Positions 61,510 through 64,000 of a stretch of 64,000 nt of DNA are shown here, in pieces. Below the pieces are notes generated by a model that saw only the letters and a program-made list of their open reading frames with translations, was not told the DNA's origin and ran no database searches. The position numbers and the translations under genes were made by a program. Each line of letters opens with the position of its first letter. Positions within the stretch are counted from its first letter, which is position 1. Source of the stretch: Polyangium spumosum (GTDB lineage Bacteria > Myxococcota_A > Polyangia > Polyangiales > Polyangiaceae); NCBI RefSeq assembly GCF_009649845.1, contig NZ_WJIE01000011.1, positions 62,001 to 126,000 of the forward strand, in the 5' to 3' direction.

Positions 61510-63702
61510 TTATTGACCGATCCCCGTCCGGCTCACGTCGTCGAGCGTGGGCAAGGGAGGCGGGGCCACCTCCGCGCGCGCGGGCTCGAGCGGCGCTTCG
61601 GGCTTCGCCTCGGAGGCCGAGATCGGCGCGCCGCCGCTGTTGATCTTCACCCGCGAGCCCTTGATCACGATGCCGTCGGGCTGCACGCGGATGAAGCCGC
61701 CCGGGCCCTTGATGCAGAAGTCCTCCTCGACCTCGAGGACGAGCCTCTTCGCCTTGATGGAGAGCGTCTCCTTCACCTCCACCACGTGCTCACCGGCGAT
61801 CGTCTCGTGCCGATCGCCGCCCACCGCCACGGAGTGCGAGCCGCCGATGCGCACGACCGCGCTCCCCCCGACGTCGAGGTGCTCGGCGCCGACGTGCTCG
61901 CGCCGCTCCGCCTCCACGACGACGTCGACGCCGCCCTCGATCGTCCAGCGCGCGTTGCCGTGGATGAGCTCGTCGTCGTTGCTCTCGACGATCGTCGTGC
62001 GGCGCTGGCCGATGTGCGTGGTCCGGTTCGCCTCGGTGATCTCCGTGCGATTGTTCCTCGTGACCTCGGTACGATCGCGCAGGGTCACCTCGGTCTCGTC
62101 GCGCTTGACGAGCTTCGACCGATCGTTGCCGACCGTGAGCACCTCGTCGTGTTTCGTGAGCCTGCGCCGGTCGCGCTCGGCCTGCTCGTAGACGAGCTCC
62201 CGCCCCTTCAGATCCTCGAACAAGATCTCGTTGTAGCCGCCCGTCTGGCCCGTGGAGTTGCTCTTCCACGCGCTGCGCGTCCGGTGCTCGGGCAGGCGGT
62301 ACGGCACCTTTTGCAGGTTGGTGAAGACACGACCGACGATGATCGGTCGATCCGGGTCTCCGCCGAGAAACTCGACGAGCACCTCCTGCCCGACCCGCGG
62401 CAGGTTGATCCCGCCGTAACCGGCGCCGCCCCAGAGCTGGCTGACGGGCACCCAGCAGGAGCTCTCGTTGTTCATGCGCCCCTCGCGATCCCAGGGGAAC
62501 TGCACGCGAACCCGGCCGAGCTCGTCGACGTGGATCTCCTCGCCTGGCGGGCCGACCACCGTGGCCGTCTCCATGCCGTTCACGCGTGGCTTTCGTGTCA
62601 CGAGCGGCGGCCGATAGGGGATCTCGGTCGCGCGCGCCTCGACCTCGTGGCTCCACTCCCCGGTGGCCGTCCCGTGGATCCGGCTCCCCACGACGAGCAA
62701 GCGGCGCTCCTCGGCCATCATCGGGTGCGGGTGCCCCTCGACCGAGAGGACGAGCCCGGGCGCGAGATCGAGGGCGTTCGTGGAGAACGTGCAGGACTTC
62801 GCGTTGCCCCGCTTGGCGTCGAGCCGCTTCTGCGCGAGCGCCTCGCCCAGGGCCTCGTCCGATCGCGTCTTGCCCCGGTCATCCGCGGCGGGCGTGGACT
62901 CGCCCTTGTCGGTCCCGAAGAGGAACGCGCCCGGGGTGTAGTGAAATCGCTCGAGCCGCTCCTCGACGCCGCGTCCCCGCGACGCGCTCGCGCCGAGGGG
63001 ATAGTCGGGCGCGAGGCGATAATCGCGATCACGCATCGTGTACCGGCCCGGCCGGACGCGCTGGCCGATGCGGACGTTCGTGACGAACTCCAGCGGCGCG
63101 GCGCCGGGCAGGGGACGCTCGACGTGCACGAGGGGCGCGCTGCGCGGGGCCGCGTCGTGGGGATTGGCGGAGAGGACGAGGCGCGTCTCGTCGCCCGCGG
63201 CCACGAAGAACGACGCGACGCCTGCGTCCTCGAGCATGCGGCACACGAACGCATGATCATTCTCGGCGTACTGGAGCCGATACTTGCGCTTCTTGTAGAT
63301 GGCCCGGTCGAGCCGCAGATCGACCTCGACGCCCCACTCGCGGAGCAACACGAGCGCAATGTCCGGCTCGGTCATCTGCTGGAAGATCCGGTAATTGCGC
63401 CGCTGCGTCGCGAGCCAGAGCCGGGGGACGATCCGGAGCTCGTAGGTGCTGAGGCCGACCTCGTCGGTCCCCGTCTGCATGATGTGCGCGACGACGCCGG
63501 AGAAGACGCGCTCGCCCGCGCCGAAGCGGATCCGGAAGCGCGCGGGCTGCCCGACGATCGAATCGAAATCGAGCGCGGGGTTCGGCGAGTGGACCATCAG
63601 ATCCACGGTGAAGAGCGCGGACATGCGGTCCTCGACGACGAAGGTCCGGACGTCCAGGGGGATCTGGGAAGCGAGCTCGACGGAGAGGTTCTCGAGCGAC
63701 AT
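61510..63702 (-). CDS. vgrG: Type VI secretion tip protein VgrG (copy 2)
   Basis: A 730-residue VgrG. The gp27-like part includes LSTYELRIVPRLWLATQRRNYRIFQ and YRLQYAENDHAFVCRMLEDAG; the OB-fold has VDELGRVRVQFPWDREGRMN and CWVPVSQLWGGAGYG, with VEFLGGDPDRPIIVGRVF. The needle has NDRSKLVKRDETEVTLRDRTEVTRNN-type repeats and ends in a beta-rich tail and Pro-rich end (EAPLEPARAEVAPPPLPT). It is closer to canonical VgrG than copy 1, which has a longer needle. The ATG at 63702 is supported by homology. First gene of the vgrG-PAAR-adaptor operon. Confidence 0.95.
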   Translation of the reverse strand: MSLENLSVELASQIPLDVRTFVVEDRMSALFTVDLMVHSPNPALDFDSIVGQPARFRIRFGAGERVFSGVVAHIMQTGTDEVGLSTYELRIVPRLWLATQRRNYRIFQQMTEPDIALVLLREWGVEVDLRLDRAIYKKRKYRLQYAENDHAFVCRMLEDAGVASFFVAAGDETRLVLSANPHDAAPRSAPLVHVERPLPGAAPLEFVTNVRIGQRVRPGRYTMRDRDYRLAPDYPLGASASRGRGVEERLERFHYTPGAFLFGTDKGESTPAADDRGKTRSDEALGEALAQKRLDAKRGNAKSCTFSTNALDLAPGLVLSVEGHPHPMMAEERRLLVVGSRIHGTATGEWSHEVEARATEIPYRPPLVTRKPRVNGMETATVVGPPGEEIHVDELGRVRVQFPWDREGRMNNESSCWVPVSQLWGGAGYGGINLPRVGQEVLVEFLGGDPDRPIIVGRVFTNLQKVPYRLPEHRTRSAWKSNSTGQTGGYNEILFEDLKGRELVYEQAERDRRRLTKHDEVLTVGNDRSKLVKRDETEVTLRDRTEVTRNNRTEITEANRTTHIGQRRTTIVESNDDELIHGNARWTIEGGVDVVVEAERREHVGAEHLDVGGSAVVRIGGSHSVAVGGDRHETIAGEHVVEVKETLSIKAKRLVLEVEEDFCIKGPGGFIRVQPDGIVIKGSRVKINSGGAPISASEAKPEAPLEPARAEVAPPPLPTLDDVSRTGIGQ

Positions 63703-64000
63703 GGGAGGACCTGATAGGAGCACGAGCCCCCGGGGTACGTAAAGCAGCGCGGCCCGCGCTCCCTCACGACCGACCCTCGTCGGTCCTCGCACCCCCGTCC
63801 ACCGCTCGCCGACCGCCGCCGACCGATACCCTCACCGCCTCGCAGCGCTCGAGCAGCGACGAGCGTCGATTCCTGCACCGATACCGAGGGCTCCTTCATC
63901 GACGAGCATCGGTCCCTCGATCTCCCCGGATCCGTCGCACCACCGGCGGCCGTCGATCCACGACCGCCGCGCGGCGATCCACGACCGCCTCATGGCGATG
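63703..64000. other. Upstream region of vgrG copy 2 to window end
   Basis: No credible gene is seen. A small hairpin GACCGA/TCGGTC occurs at 63768-63785. At the edge (about 63952-64000) a roughly 21-bp unit with core CGATCCACGACCGCC repeats twice and starts a third time; the array is cut by the window end. Confidence 0.45.

Overview
The window is a uniformly GC-rich stretch of bacterial chromosome, densely coded on both strands. Its gene content points to a large-genome myxobacterium, most likely of the Polyangium/Sorangium side (Polyangiales). Pointers are two fibro-slime-domain lipoproteins, a lipoprotein with Myxo-type CGDG...CDDGN disulfide repeats, a DUF2378-like protein, a Ser/Thr kinase with a C-terminal membrane anchor, many Gly/Ser-linker lipoproteins and DUF2169 proteins beside VgrG. 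This placement is inference from families, not from a marker gene. No tRNA, rRNA, CRISPR array or insertion sequence was found by eye.

Layout. 1-6.3 kb: the start of an M3 oligopeptidase, a DUF350 membrane protein with a transglutaminase-like lipoprotein, a hypothetical protein, a serpin with an inhibitory-type hinge preceded by a sigma-54-like motif, MsrA and a fibro-slime lipoprotein. 6.3-9.3 kb: a lipase / lipase-chaperone / thiD run. 9.4-12.3 kb: a hypothetical protein, an ECF sigma factor, a membrane protein that looks like an anti-sigma factor fused to a TonB C-terminal domain, and a second TonB-type protein. 12.3-13.6 kb: a palindrome-rich non-coding stretch and an XRE regulator. 13.6-22.3 kb: lipoproteins, an AstD-like dehydrogenase, a receiver-like protein, a zincin protease, a DUF2378-like protein, GltS and GalE. 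22.2-29.1 kb: a galactoside operon (STAS-like protein, outer-membrane beta-barrel, GalK, GH1, GH36) running toward galE. 29.2-39.4 kb: a PolX/PHP protein whose polymerase active site looks destroyed, a rhomboid protease, an AAC(3)-like acetyltransferase, an ABC-F ATPase, a fatty-acid-hydroxylase-family protein, the second fibro-slime lipoprotein and the disulfide-repeat lipoprotein.

39.4-63.7 kb is the accessory part. A 43-bp tandem repeat array bounded by 16-bp inverted repeats (39668-40053) precedes a type VI secretion (T6SS) vgrG locus with DUF2169 proteins, a PAAR-like protein, a stand-alone VgrG-tail-like protein and a Ser/Thr kinase. A second vgrG locus (57.3-63.7 kb) has vgrG, PAAR and an FHA-DUF4123 adaptor facing a DUF2169 gene and an SH3 plus NlpC/P60-like candidate peptidoglycan amidase. 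These fit a picture in which DUF2169 and DUF4123 proteins load cargo onto VgrG/PAAR tips. No sheath, tube or membrane-complex genes are in the window, so the apparatus must be encoded elsewhere.

Between the two loci lies the best candidate for an undescribed system: three translationally coupled genes (50186-55040) for a winged-helix-like protein, an AAA+/ORC-like ATPase, and a single polypeptide that joins a Cas4/AddB-type iron-sulfur PD-(D/E)XK nuclease to an FtsK/HerA-type DNA translocase. All key catalytic motifs are visible. I infer a DNA-targeting defence or DNA-processing role.
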